Shown piece after piece: positions 42,849 through 51,960 of a stretch of DNA of 64,000 nucleotides. The translations under genes and the position numbers were made by a program. The DNA is from Bryobacterales bacterium (lineage in GTDB: Bacteria; Acidobacteriota; Terriglobia; Bryobacterales; Bryobacteraceae), in contig JADLDI010000071.1 of NCBI GenBank assembly GCA_020846745.1, positions 1 to 64,000 of the forward strand, written 5' to 3'. Each line of letters opens with the position of its first letter. The stretch's first letter is position 1. The notes under the pieces are model-generated. The model saw only the letters and a program-made list of their open reading frames with translations. It did not search any database and was not told the origin of the DNA.

Positions 42849-43652
42849 TCACCGTTCGCCAAGATCCGGCTCTGCCCGCCACGCCATCCGCCGCAACGCG
42901 CGAAAATGCTGATCGCCTTCTTCGATGCCCTTGGCCCGCGCGCCCGCGGCCATCTCCGCCACAGCGGCCGGATCGATAATCCGCAACTTCCGCCCCGACG
43001 CCATCGCGTGCAGTTGTAACTCGCATGCCCGGTCTAACGTGTATAAGTCATCAAACGCCTGCGCGACCGTCGGCGCGCACACAGTTACTCCGTGATTCGC
43101 CATCAGCAGGATATCTCTGTCCCGCAGCGCCTCCCGGATCAGATCGCCGATCGACCGCTCCGTCGCCGGCCCGTAGCTGTTCAAATACGCAATCCGGCCC
43201 GGGAAATGAAGCATATGCTGGCTGCACATCTCGATCGTCTGGTCTTCCAGACACGTGAACGCCGTAATGTGCGGCTGGTGCGTATGCAGCACAACCGTTG
43301 CCTGCGGCAAGTCCCGATGCATGGCGCCGTGAATCAACAGCGACGTTAGCTCGATCTCCCCATCCCCTTCGAGCACCTCGCCCTCCAGCCCGATCACACA
43401 AAAATCCCGCGCTTTCACCTCTTCCCAGTGCACACCGTACGGAATCGCAAAAAAGCGGTCCCGGTAACCCGGCACTAACGCCGTAAAGTGGTTCACCACA
43501 CCTTCGTTCCAACGCCAACGCGCCGCCCAGCGGTGCGCTACCGCCAGATCCAGCCTCACCTGCCACGCCGCCTCCAGTTCCTGATAAGCCGCGTCGTAAG
43601 CGCGCATCGTTGCGACGCTCAGTGGTTCGCCTTCAACAGTAGTTCCCGGCAT
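42849..43652 (-). CDS. Class II aldolase/adducin-family protein
   Basis: A 267-residue zinc-type aldolase/adducin-fold protein; characterised relatives cleave sugar phosphates such as fuculose- or ribulose-5-phosphate, or act as decarboxylases and dehydratases. Zinc ligands are visible as HTHQPH (His123, His125) and a downstream [11 protein letters not shown] (His about 196); an upstream acidic residue is expected from [20 protein letters not shown]. The family's N-terminal [12 protein letters not shown] segment is present (the usual version is N-x-S). The substrate is unknown; it may join the sugar-breakdown genes downstream. TPR gene stop lies 31 bases upstream on the same strand. Confidence 0.85.
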   Translation of the reverse strand: MPGTTVEGEPLSVATMRAYDAAYQELEAAWQVRLDLAVAHRWAARWRWNEGVVNHFTALVPGYRDRFFAIPYGVHWEEVKARDFCVIGLEGEVLEGDGEIELTSLLIHGAMHRDLPQATVVLHTHQPHITAFTCLEDQTIEMCSQHMLHFPGRIAYLNSYGPATERSIGDLIREALRDRDILLMANHGVTVCAPTVAQAFDDLYTLDRACELQLHAMASGRKLRIIDPAAVAEMAAGARAKGIEEGDQHFRALRRMAWRAEPDLGER

Positions 43653-43683
43653 TCCAGTTGATCCTATCGCACCCTGGTCTCCC

Positions 43684-45039
43684 CTATAGCTTCTTCCCGC
43701 TCACCCGCATCAGCCACGCTTTCGGCCCCAACCCGGACCTGCAAAACCGCAGCCCTGGATCTAACTGCTCCGCCTGTTTCATCTCCCTCGCCGCCTCCTC
43801 GCGCTTTCCGCTCTTATCCAGTGCAATGCTCAGTTGATAGTGCGCCGGAGCGAACGCGGGCGCCCGCCCCACCACCGCGTGTAACTGCTCCACCGCGATG
43901 TCGAATTCCCCCCGCTCGATGCGCCGCATCGCAATCGTCGTTTCCACAACCGCGCTATTCAGCGCCTCCCGCTGCTTCCGCAGTTCCGCTGCTAACTCCA
44001 ACTCCCGTGCCGCCTCCGCCTGCTTCCCCTGCCGTCGCAGCACCACGGCAAGCGCCTGCCGCGCTTCAAACGAATCGGGCTTCAGCCGCAACGCTTCGCG
44101 AAAAGCGCCCGCCGCCTCAGTAAATTGCTCCTGCTCTCGCAGCACACCTCCCAAGGCGATCAAGGCTTCCTCTGAAAACCGCTCCAACCTCACCCCTTTT
44201 CGCAGTGCCGTCTCCGCTTCCGCGTGTCGTCCCATCTGGCTCAGCGCCTTCCCTGACTCGACATAAGCGGCCCCAAAGTCCGGCTTCAATCCGGTGGCTT
44301 TACTGAAATGCGCCAGTGCTTCTTCAATCCTGTCCTGTAACCGCAACGATTGGCCGAGGTTGTACTCCGCCACCGCATCTTTCGCATTCTGCGCCAGTAA
44401 CTCGCGGTTCAATTTCTCCGCCGCCGGCGCATCGCCTGCTTGAATTAGGGCCGACCCAAGATTCCGCCTCGCCGCCGCGTATTGCGGGTATGCTTCCAGC
44501 AACTCGCGGTATGCTTTCATCGCCCCTTCGAAATCCCCCGCTGCCGCCAGCGCCAGCCCCAGTTCGTTGCGAATCTCCGGAATATCCGGACGCAGCCGCG
44601 CCGCCTCGCGCAACGCTTCAATCGCTCCACCCAGTTCGCCCACGTTGCCCAATGTCACCCCAAGCGCCCGGTACACTTCGCCTCCCCGCGTACCCGCTTC
44701 GATTGATTTCTCAAACTGCGCCACGGCGCCCCAACCGTCGCCGCTGCCGTTCAGCACGTGCCCAAGAAAGAAATGAGCCGGCCCCATTTTCGGCGACAAT
44801 TCAATCGCCTGCTCTAACTGTTTACGCGCTTCCCTCAACTGCCTGGTCCAGTAGAGCGCCACACCCAGGCTGTAATGCGCTTCCGCCGACTCCGGCCGGA
44901 GCTTTACAGCCGTCTGTAGCTCCACCAGCGCTTCCGGCCATTTGCCCAGCTTGCCCAGTTCCAGCCCGCGCTCCAGATACGGGCCAATGTCTGCCGCCCA
45001 TGGCGCAAACATCAACAGCACCGCGAGTGTCGTCGTCAT
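43684..45039 (-). CDS. Secreted protein built of TPR repeats
   Basis: A 451-residue protein with a short signal peptide (MTTTLAVLLMFAPWAA) and about eleven consecutive TPR units from residue 20 to 430 (YLERGLELGKLGKWPEALVE; AHYSLGVALYWTRQLREARK; ELGLALAAAGDFEGAMKAYR; ALGGVLREQEQFTEAAGAFR). The C-terminal tail ends with LMRVSGKKL. TPR arrays of this size form a superhelix that binds other proteins. No enzyme domain is seen. It heads the leftward run that continues with the class II aldolase, and is divergent from the second TonB-receptor-like gene across 192 bases. Confidence 0.85.
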   Translation of the reverse strand: MTTTLAVLLMFAPWAADIGPYLERGLELGKLGKWPEALVELQTAVKLRPESAEAHYSLGVALYWTRQLREARKQLEQAIELSPKMGPAHFFLGHVLNGSGDGWGAVAQFEKSIEAGTRGGEVYRALGVTLGNVGELGGAIEALREAARLRPDIPEIRNELGLALAAAGDFEGAMKAYRELLEAYPQYAAARRNLGSALIQAGDAPAAEKLNRELLAQNAKDAVAEYNLGQSLRLQDRIEEALAHFSKATGLKPDFGAAYVESGKALSQMGRHAEAETALRKGVRLERFSEEALIALGGVLREQEQFTEAAGAFREALRLKPDSFEARQALAVVLRRQGKQAEAARELELAAELRKQREALNSAVVETTIAMRRIERGEFDIAVEQLHAVVGRAPAFAPAHYQLSIALDKSGKREEAAREMKQAEQLDPGLRFCRSGLGPKAWLMRVSGKKL

Positions 45040-45135
45040 GTCCAGAATCCCAATTAGCCGGTATTCTCCGTTGCTATCTTCACCGGGCGCGCCGCCGGAA
45101 TAATATTCAAACTGTATACTACTCGCATTTTTTGC

Positions 45136-45165
45136 TTGACTTTCAGTCGCTCAAAGAAATATAAG
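45136..45165 (+). promoter_or_regulatory. Candidate sigma-70-type promoter for the second TonB-receptor-like gene
   Basis: TTGACT (45136-45141; 5/6), an 18-base spacer and TATAAG (45160-45165; 5/6) precede the gene. The predicted start near 45172 gives a 60-base leader that includes AGGAGG. Confidence 0.6.
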
Positions 45166-45220
45166 AATTGCAGCTATTGGGCATGCAGTCTACTTGTCCA
45201 TTCGTGTGTGCCGGCTTCAG

Positions 45221-45226
45221 AGGAGG
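45221..45226 (+). promoter_or_regulatory. Perfect Shine-Dalgarno setting a TTG start
   Basis: AGGAGG lies 5 bases before TTG 45232, from which a normal signal peptide is read. The in-frame ATG at 45136 falls on the -35 element, so it cannot be the start. Confidence 0.7.
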
Positions 45227-45231
45227 TTCGC

Positions 45232-48200
45232 TTGCTAAAGACTGTACGCTTCTTCACTGCGCTCGTAATTGCGTTGTTGCTGGGCTTCAACGCCTTTGCC
45301 CAAGTCCAGACGACTACCGCCATCACTGGCACTGTAACCGACCCGACCGGCGCTTTTCTGCCCGGAGTCAGTATCAAGGTCCGCAACGATGAGACCGGCG
45401 CCATCCGCGAAACCGTCACTAACGAGGCTGGATACTACGGCGTCCAGGCCCTGCGCCCCGGCCGCTACACCATTACGGCCAGCTTGAAACAGTTCAAAAC
45501 CGCCATTGTCGAAGGGCGCGAAGTCCAGGTCTCCATTCCCGCGGCCGTCAACATCACCATGGAAGTGGGCGACGTTGCTCAGCAGGTGAGTGTGTCGGCT
45601 GAAGGCGCGGAACTCATTAATACCACCACCGGCACCATTGCCACCACCATCACCGAAAACCTGGTTCAGAACCTCCCCAACCAGACCCGCAATTTCTTCG
45701 ATCTAATCGCTCTGTCGCCCAATACGTCGCCGCAGTATTTCGGCAATGGAGGCCTGTCGTTCGGCTCCCATTCGCTCCGCCGCGTGAACGCCGCCGGCAG
45801 CCTCGAATCCTCCGGGGTCTTCGCCGCCGGCAGCACCGATTCGGCCACCAACGTTTCCATCGACGGCGCCAATGTTCAGATCGCGCTCTACAATATGCCG
45901 GTCACCATCCAGTCTGCGTCCACCATCAAGGAACTGCGCATCGAAACCGCCAGCGCGAACGCGGAATTTGGATACGGATCGAACGCCATCAACGTCATCA
46001 CCAAAAGCGGAACCAACGGTTTTCACGGAGAAGCCTTCTGGCAGCACCGCAACGATAACCTTGACGCCAAGAACTTCTTTACAAACCTCGCGGGCACCAA
46101 TTTGCCGGAGTACAAACGAAATAAGTTCGGCGCTACCCTCGGCGGCCCTGTTATCAAGGACAAACTCCATTTCTTCGGTAACTTCGAAAGTTCTCGCCTT
46201 CGGCAGAGTCTGCAAGGTAACGCCATCGTGCCCACAGCCGCCATGCGCGCCGGCGATTTGTCCGCATACCGGCCGCTGCTCCCAGGCCAGGTCCTCGGGC
46301 CGACGCCCGTCATTTACAATCCTTACGATTACGACACCGCCACCGGTCTGCGCCGCCCGTTCCCCGGCAATCGCATTCCCACTTCCCTGCTTGACCCGTC
46401 TACCCAGAAACTAATCAGCTATACCGCCCTGCCGAACACCGTCATCGACGGTGTGCCGCAGTACTCCGGCCTCTCCACTTCGATGATCGATGAGGATCAG
46501 TACGGCATCCGGGTCGACTGGGAAAAGAGTTCCACCGCCCAGATCTATGGGCGTTACACCTTCTCGCACCGCGATGCCTTTGCCGGCGGGCTGGTGTCGC
46601 CCCTGCAAGGCGAAAAAACGCCTTCTTCCACCCACAGCGCCGTCCTTCACTGGAACCAGGTGCTCACGCCCACCGCGATCAACGATTTCTCCGTCTCCTA
46701 TGGCCGCATCAAGTGGGGCATCGGGCGCCCCACTGATGTCCCCGACGTTTCCCGCGAAATGGGTTGGGTAAACACCTCCAACCTCACCGGCGGACCCGGC
46801 GTCTCCGTACCCGACTTTACTATCGGCGCTTCCGGCCTGTTCGTCTGGGACCCCACCCAGAACACTTACGCCCTCAAAGACGACTTCGCCTGGACCAAGG
46901 GGAAACACAACCTCAAATTCGGCGTCAATATCAACGAGCGTCGCCTCTATTTCATCAACCAGTCCGCTGACAAGGGCCGCATCACTTTCGATAACATCTT
47001 CAGCCGCGCCTGCGCGCTCGGCAATGCCGGATGCGAAACCGCTCGCGCGGCCGCCGGCGTCCCGGTGGGCGGATTGGGCTTTGCCGATTACCTCATGGGA
47101 GCCGCTACCGGCGCCTATCTCGAAATCCGCGGTGTTACCTGGCACGGCCACCAGCGTTACTGGGGCGGTTATATCCAGGATAGCTGGCAAATCAACAAGC
47201 GCCTCACCGTCAACTTCGGTTTGCGGTATGAATACTGGCCTCCATGGCTGCTGCCCCGCAATAACGCCGTCCGGTACAACTTCAATGGCGGCGGTGGTCT
47301 CGAATACGCCCTCCAGAACCCGCTCGACGTGTTCAATCCGGCCACCGGCTATGGCCGCAACGCCCCGCTCAATCCCAACATGCCGCGCCAGGGTTATGAA
47401 ACCGATAAGTTGAACTTCGCCCCTCGCCTGAGCATGGCGCTGATGCTGACCTCCAATACCTCGTTTCGCGCGGCGGGCGGTATCTTCTACGCCAACAACG
47501 TCAACACCAACCAGTTTTCCGACGCGCAGGCCGGCGCCGACCCCTTCATCACTCGCTCCACCCAGGTGATTGCCGGCTCGGAACAAACGCCCCCGTTGCT
47601 CACGCGCGGACTTTTCCCGCCGCCCGCGCCCGGCGGCATCCCCGTCCCCAGCCGTACCAACCCCTCCTCTCCGCGCGCGCTCGGAGAGTCTAAGTACCCC
47701 AGTCCCACTGTTTATCAATGGTCCGCCAGCATCGAGCACCGGCTCTCGTCTCACTGGTCCGCCAGTATCGACTATCTCGGCTCCCACACCATTCACAACC
47801 AGCAGTTTGTCGATCTGAACGCGCCGGCCTTACCTCAAGGCGACCTCGCCAACCTCTCGCTGCAGGATCGCCGCCGTTTCCCGCTCTGGGGCCAGTGGCT
47901 CACCTGGGTGAACTGGGGCTACTCGAACTACAACTCCGGAACGTTCACCATCAAGAACCGGGAATGGCGCGGCCTCACCCTCATGTCCAGCTTCATGTGG
48001 GCCAAGAATCTTAGCTCCTCCGTCAGCCCGATCAACAACGACCGGAATAACTTCGATTACCGCATGTGGGACCTCTGGCGCGGCAAGGCAGCCATCACAC
48101 CCGACCGCCGCTTCGTCAGCGCCTGGTCCTACCGCCTGCCCATCGGCAAAGGCCTCCGCTATAACCTCAACGGCATTCGCGACACGGCCTTCGGCGGCTG

Positions 48201-48630
48201 GATTGTCAGCGGCATTGCTGAGTTCATGACCGGTGTCCCGCAAACTGTCATGGACCTCGATAACAGCGGCACCGGAAACGGCAATCAGCACGCCAACCGC
48301 ATCGCCGGCTGCGACGTCAACAGCGCGCCCCGCGATCGCTTCCAGTGGTTCAATACCTCCTGCTTCGTTCAACCCGCCTTCGGCACCTGGGGTAACTCCG
48401 GCCAGGGTATTGTCAACGACCCCGGCATGAATAACTGGAACATGACTCTCGCCAAATCGTTCCGTATCCGCGAAAGCCATGCCCTCGAATTCCGCGCCGA
48501 AACCTACAACACCTTCAATCACACCCAATGGATGGGCGCCAATTACAATCGGAGCAACGCCAGCTTCGGCCGTATCACGGCGGCCCGGCCGGCGCGGCAG
48601 ATTCAGTTTGCGTTGTTCTATCGCTTTTAG
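45232..48630 (+). CDS. Oar-like TonB-dependent receptor (second copy), TTG start
   Basis: A 1132-residue outer-membrane receptor of the same class as the one at 33150. With the TTG at 45232 the protein starts with a clean signal peptide (MLKTVRFFTALVIALLLGFN, cleaved after AFA). Then come the carboxypeptidase-regulatory domain (about 32-105, ITGTVTDPTGAFLPGVSIKV), a plug with NLPNQTRNFFDLIALSPN, and the barrel, containing HFFGNFESSRLRQSL, GGYIQDSWQINKRLTVNFG and the terminal QIQFALFYRF. Internal conserved phrases such as INVITKSGTNGFHGEAFW mark this family. A promoter and perfect Shine-Dalgarno precede it. The CRTAC1/ASPIC gene follows 48 bases later, so they may be expressed together. Ligand unknown. 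Confidence 0.9.
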   Translation: MLKTVRFFTALVIALLLGFNAFAQVQTTTAITGTVTDPTGAFLPGVSIKVRNDETGAIRETVTNEAGYYGVQALRPGRYTITASLKQFKTAIVEGREVQVSIPAAVNITMEVGDVAQQVSVSAEGAELINTTTGTIATTITENLVQNLPNQTRNFFDLIALSPNTSPQYFGNGGLSFGSHSLRRVNAAGSLESSGVFAAGSTDSATNVSIDGANVQIALYNMPVTIQSASTIKELRIETASANAEFGYGSNAINVITKSGTNGFHGEAFWQHRNDNLDAKNFFTNLAGTNLPEYKRNKFGATLGGPVIKDKLHFFGNFESSRLRQSLQGNAIVPTAAMRAGDLSAYRPLLPGQVLGPTPVIYNPYDYDTATGLRRPFPGNRIPTSLLDPSTQKLISYTALPNTVIDGVPQYSGLSTSMIDEDQYGIRVDWEKSSTAQIYGRYTFSHRDAFAGGLVSPLQGEKTPSSTHSAVLHWNQVLTPTAINDFSVSYGRIKWGIGRPTDVPDVSREMGWVNTSNLTGGPGVSVPDFTIGASGLFVWDPTQNTYALKDDFAWTKGKHNLKFGVNINERRLYFINQSADKGRITFDNIFSRACALGNAGCETARAAAGVPVGGLGFADYLMGAATGAYLEIRGVTWHGHQRYWGGYIQDSWQINKRLTVNFGLRYEYWPPWLLPRNNAVRYNFNGGGGLEYALQNPLDVFNPATGYGRNAPLNPNMPRQGYETDKLNFAPRLSMALMLTSNTSFRAAGGIFYANNVNTNQFSDAQAGADPFITRSTQVIAGSEQTPPLLTRGLFPPPAPGGIPVPSRTNPSSPRALGESKYPSPTVYQWSASIEHRLSSHWSASIDYLGSHTIHNQQFVDLNAPALPQGDLANLSLQDRRRFPLWGQWLTWVNWGYSNYNSGTFTIKNREWRGLTLMSSFMWAKNLSSSVSPINNDRNNFDYRMWDLWRGKAAITPDRRFVSAWSYRLPIGKGLRYNLNGIRDTAFGGWIVSGIAEFMTGVPQTVMDLDNSGTGNGNQHANRIAGCDVNSAPRDRFQWFNTSCFVQPAFGTWGNSGQGIVNDPGMNNWNMTLAKSFRIRESHALEFRAETYNTFNHTQWMGANYNRSNASFGRITAARPARQIQFALFYRF

Positions 48631-48634
48631 TGGC

Positions 48635-48650
48635 GCAAGCTTCAGCTTGC
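48635..48650. repeat. Perfect hairpin after the second TonB-receptor-like gene
   Basis: GCAAGC-TTCA-GCTTGC lies 5 bases beyond the stop codon, in the 48-base spacer before the CRTAC1 gene. There is no T-tract. It looks like a short dispersed palindrome rather than a terminator. Confidence 0.5.
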
Positions 48651-48678
48651 CGTCCCTGTCCCGCTTGGGCGTTGTGCT

Positions 48679-50406
48679 ATGACGCCCGCACCCCGTAGGC
48701 TGTCCCGCCGGGGCCTCATCCGCTCCATCTGCCGCTCGGCGTTAGTCTTTACCTTCGATCAACTGCTGGGCGGCGCCGCGTTACCCGTACAGTTCGTCAA
48801 CGTGGCTCGCGAAGCCGGCCTGCACGCAAAAACTACATTCGGCGCCGAAAAGCGCAATCGCTACCTGCTCGAAACCACCGGCTGCGGCGCGGCGTTCTTC
48901 GACTACGATAACGATGGCTGGCTCGACATCTTCTTAGTCAACGGCGCCACTTTCGAATCTAACTTCCCCAAAGGCGCCGAACCGGTCAGCCGGCTTTACC
49001 GCAACAACCGCGACGGTACCTTCACCGACGTAACCGTCAAGGCAGGCGTCGCGCGCACCGGGTGGGGACAGGGCGTCTGCGTCGGCGACTATGATAACGA
49101 CGGTTTCGACGACCTGTTTGTGACTTACTGGGGCGATAACTCCCTCTATCGCAACAACGGCGATGGCACCTTCACCGACGTCGCCGTCAAGGCTGGAGTA
49201 AGTACGCGTGGCGGCAAAATCAAGCGCTGGAACACCGGCTGTGCCTTCCTCGATTACGACCGCGATGGCCACCTCGATCTCTTCGTCGCCAATTACGTCG
49301 ACTTCGATCCCCAGTCCGTGCCCGTTCCTGAAGATGGCGCCTGCCTCTACAAGGGCCTCAAAATCGCCTGCGGCCCCCCCGGCCTCCCCGGCGGCAAGAA
49401 CATCCTGTTCCACAACAACGGCAATGGCACGTTCACCGACGTTTCCGAAAAGGCCGGCATCTGGAACACGCCAGGCACCTACGGTCTGGGTGTCCTCGTC
49501 GCCGACTTCGATAACGACGGCTGGCCCGACATCTACGTCGCCAACGACACCACGGCGTCCGCACTCTACCGCAACAACCACGACGGCACCTTCCGCGATA
49601 TCGGCGTTCCCGCCGGTGTCGCCTTCAATGCCGATGGCAAGGCACAGGCCGGTATGGGCGTTTCCGCCGCCGATTACGACCTCGACGGTAAACTCGACAT
49701 CGTCAAAACCACTTTCTCCGGCGACGTGACCAGCCTGTACCGCAACTTAGGCGATAACTTTTTTGAAGAGACCACCCAGCAGGCAGGCCTGGGGAGAAAC
49801 ACCCGCTTCCTCGGCTGGGGAGCCGGCTTCTTTGATCTCGATAACGACGGGTATCCCGATATCTTCCTGGCCAATGGTCATGTCTACCCCGAAGTAGGCG
49901 AATCGCGTGTCGAATCCGGGTATCGCCAGCAGAAAGTCGTCTACCGCAACTTAGGCAACCTCCGCTTCGCAGACGTTTCCGCCGATGCGGGCTCCGGCGT
50001 TCTCGAGGCTGTCCCCGCCCGTGGCTGCGCCTTCGGCGACTTCGATAACGACGGCGACATCGACGTCTTAGTCAACTGCGTCAACGACGTGCCACAGCTC
50101 CTCCGTTGCGACTCCTCCACCGGCCACAACTGGCTCAAAGTAAAACTGGTCGGCGTCAAATCCAACCGCTCCGCGATCGGCGCAAGGGTCTACTGCACCC
50201 CCGAAGGCGCTGGCAAAAGGCAAATGGACGAAGTCCGCAGCGGCGGCAGCTATATCTCCCAAAACGACCTCCGCCTCCACTTCGGCCTCGGCCAATCCCA
50301 GCGCGCCCACCTCGAAATCCGTTGGCCCTCCGGCCACACCCAGTCGCTCCAAAACGTCAAAGCCAACCAAATCCTGAAGATTACCGAACCAACGCCCGCA
50401 CGGTAA
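48679..50406 (+). CDS. CRTAC1-family protein with FG-GAP/VCBS repeats and ASPIC/UnbV domain
   Basis: A 575-residue exported protein. A Tat-like leader (LSRRGLIRSICRSALVF) is followed by seven calcium-binding FG-GAP units with DxDxDG loops (DYDNDGWLDIFLVNG at about 75, DYDNDGFDDLFVTYWG, DYDRDGHLDLFVANYV, DFDNDGWPDIYVAND, DYDLDGKLDIVKTT, DLDNDGYPDIFLANGH, DFDNDGDIDVLVNC), forming an integrin-alpha-like propeller. The C-terminal ASPIC/UnbV region reads SNRSAIGARVYCTPEG ... GGSYISQNDLRLHFGLG ... IRWPSGHTQSLQNV. Such proteins often sit beside SusD- or TonB-type receptors and may bind or tailor surface glycans; no activity is proven. It lies between the receptor and the sulfatase gene. Confidence 0.9.
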   Translation: MTPAPRRLSRRGLIRSICRSALVFTFDQLLGGAALPVQFVNVAREAGLHAKTTFGAEKRNRYLLETTGCGAAFFDYDNDGWLDIFLVNGATFESNFPKGAEPVSRLYRNNRDGTFTDVTVKAGVARTGWGQGVCVGDYDNDGFDDLFVTYWGDNSLYRNNGDGTFTDVAVKAGVSTRGGKIKRWNTGCAFLDYDRDGHLDLFVANYVDFDPQSVPVPEDGACLYKGLKIACGPPGLPGGKNILFHNNGNGTFTDVSEKAGIWNTPGTYGLGVLVADFDNDGWPDIYVANDTTASALYRNNHDGTFRDIGVPAGVAFNADGKAQAGMGVSAADYDLDGKLDIVKTTFSGDVTSLYRNLGDNFFEETTQQAGLGRNTRFLGWGAGFFDLDNDGYPDIFLANGHVYPEVGESRVESGYRQQKVVYRNLGNLRFADVSADAGSGVLEAVPARGCAFGDFDNDGDIDVLVNCVNDVPQLLRCDSSTGHNWLKVKLVGVKSNRSAIGARVYCTPEGAGKRQMDEVRSGGSYISQNDLRLHFGLGQSQRAHLEIRWPSGHTQSLQNVKANQILKITEPTPAR

Positions 50407-50410
50407 AACT

Positions 50411-50446
50411 CGACCGGGAGGTCGGGCCGCGAACGGGGACGTTCGC
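50411..50446. repeat. Two-hairpin GNRA repeat element, copy after the CRTAC1 gene
   Basis: CGACC-GGGA-GGTCG, spacer GGCC, GCGAACG-GGGA-CGTTCGC. Both stems are perfect and both loops are GGGA. It starts 4 bases after the stop of the CRTAC1 gene. The copy at 42795-42830 has the same order and spacer in the other orientation. Confidence 0.75.
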
Positions 50447-50516
50447 CCACACGGGGCAGAGGGTGATTGCGCGTCCCGGGGCACGGTTACGCGTAGCGCG
50501 TTCTTCCCCCTTCCAA

Positions 50517-50537
50517 TTCAACACTTTGCGAAACGAA
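50517..50537. repeat. 21-base exact repeat shared with the remnant at 13809-13829
   Basis: This stretch begins TTCAACACTTTGCG and is identical over 21 bases to the minus strand of the short-protein-family remnant between accD and smc. In one frame both read FNTLRNE. Here the surrounding sequence has no other recognisable part of the family, so only a fragment remains. Confidence 0.65.
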
Positions 50538-50577
50538 ATGCCTGATACCTTCGCCGCAGTGCTATCCTGCCGCCGTA

Positions 50578-51951
50578 ATGGACCGCCGCAGTTTCCTCAC
50601 CTCCGCCCTGGCCACCTCTGCGTCTGCCGCCCTCGCCGCACCGGCAAAGCAGTCCCCCAACGTAGTCATGATCTATTGCGATGACTTGGGTTACGGCGAC
50701 CTCGGATGTTACGGCTCGAAGATCCCCACGCCGAATATCGACCGTCTGGCCGGCGAAGGCATCCGCTTCACCCACTTCTATTCCGGCAACCCGGTCTGCT
50801 CTCCCTCGCGAGCCGCCCTCATGACCGGCCGCTATCCCGTCCGTGTCGGCGTCCCGCGTGTCCTTGGGCCCAAAGACACCGTCGGACTCCCCGAATCCGA
50901 ACAGACCCTCGCCCAAGTACTCAAGCCCAAACAGTACCGCACCCTCTGTGTCGGCAAATGGCACCTCGGCCATCAGCCCGCCTACCTGCCCACCACCCGC
51001 GGATTCGACCACTACTTTGGCATCCCCTACTCCAACGACATGAACCCCCGCTGGCTCATGGACGACACCAAGGTAATCGAGGAGCAAGCCACGCTCGAAA
51101 CCCTGACGCCCCGCTATACCGAACGCGCCGTCAAGTTCATCGAGGAAAGCAAAGGTTCCCCCTTCTTCCTCTATATGCCACACACTTACCCGCACATCCC
51201 GCTGGCCGCCTCGGCCAGGTTCCGCGGTAAGAGCCCGCTCGGCATCTACGGCGATGTGGTCGAAGAAATCGACTGGAGCGTCGGCGAGGTCACCGCCGCC
51301 CTTAAGCGCGCCGGTGTCGAACGAAATACACTCATCATGTTCTCCTCCGACAACGGACCCTGGTATCAGGGCAGCCCCGGCGGATTACGCGGTCGCAAAG
51401 GCACCACCTGGGAAGGCGGCCAGCGCGTCCCCTTCATTGCCCGCTTCCCTGGACGCATCCCCGCTGGCAAGACTTGTTCCGGCGTCGCCGGCGTCATGGA
51501 CATCGTGCCCACCGTCTCCCGCCTCTGCGACGCCGCTCCTCTACGGAACAAACCCGATGGTGTCGACATCTGGCCGCTCCTCTCCGGCGCCTGCCCCGAA
51601 GTCGACCGCGACCCCCTGCTCATGTTCAACAACCTCAACCTCCAGTGCGCCCGCTGGGGCAAGTGGAAGTTGCATGTCGCCCGGCACAACATCGACGCCT
51701 ACAACCCGGCCCCTGCCGGCGGTCTGGTCAATTTGCCCCTGCCCAAACCGGAGCTATACGATCTCTCGAACGACCCCGCCGAAAGCTACGACGTCTCTAC
51801 CGAGAATCCCAAGGTAGTCGCCGAGATGCGCGACCGCATGGACCGCATCATGGCTGGCATGCCCGACCCCGTCCAGGATGCCCGAGCCGCCACCCTCCAC
51901 CGCAAGGCCGCCAACTCATCTGTCGGTGCCCTCACGCGTCCGCTACAGTAG
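50578..51951 (+). CDS. Tat-exported type I sulfatase
   Basis: A 457-residue arylsulfatase-family enzyme. The leader MDRRSFLTSALATSASAALA is twin-arginine-like. The calcium/active-site aspartates are at 35-36 (YCDDLGYGDLGCYGS), and the formylglycine motif is CSPSRAALMTGR with Cys74, which needs a maturation enzyme (FGE) not seen in the window. Further family features are VGKWHLGH, FSSDNGPWYQGSPGGLRGRK and VPFIARFPG. The expected action is hydrolysis of sulfate esters on a polysaccharide or small aryl compound in the periplasm. The DUF1080 gene follows by 9 bases with GAAAGGA in front, so they are probably one operon. Confidence 0.94.
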   Translation: MDRRSFLTSALATSASAALAAPAKQSPNVVMIYCDDLGYGDLGCYGSKIPTPNIDRLAGEGIRFTHFYSGNPVCSPSRAALMTGRYPVRVGVPRVLGPKDTVGLPESEQTLAQVLKPKQYRTLCVGKWHLGHQPAYLPTTRGFDHYFGIPYSNDMNPRWLMDDTKVIEEQATLETLTPRYTERAVKFIEESKGSPFFLYMPHTYPHIPLAASARFRGKSPLGIYGDVVEEIDWSVGEVTAALKRAGVERNTLIMFSSDNGPWYQGSPGGLRGRKGTTWEGGQRVPFIARFPGRIPAGKTCSGVAGVMDIVPTVSRLCDAAPLRNKPDGVDIWPLLSGACPEVDRDPLLMFNNLNLQCARWGKWKLHVARHNIDAYNPAPAGGLVNLPLPKPELYDLSNDPAESYDVSTENPKVVAEMRDRMDRIMAGMPDPVQDARAATLHRKAANSSVGALTRPLQ

Positions 51952-51960
51952 AAAGGATCT

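Noticed and set aside
46411..47796. 461-codon minus-strand frame opposite the second TonB-receptor-like gene
   Set aside because: No domain and composition typical of an antisense shadow; receptor motifs are continuous on the plus strand.
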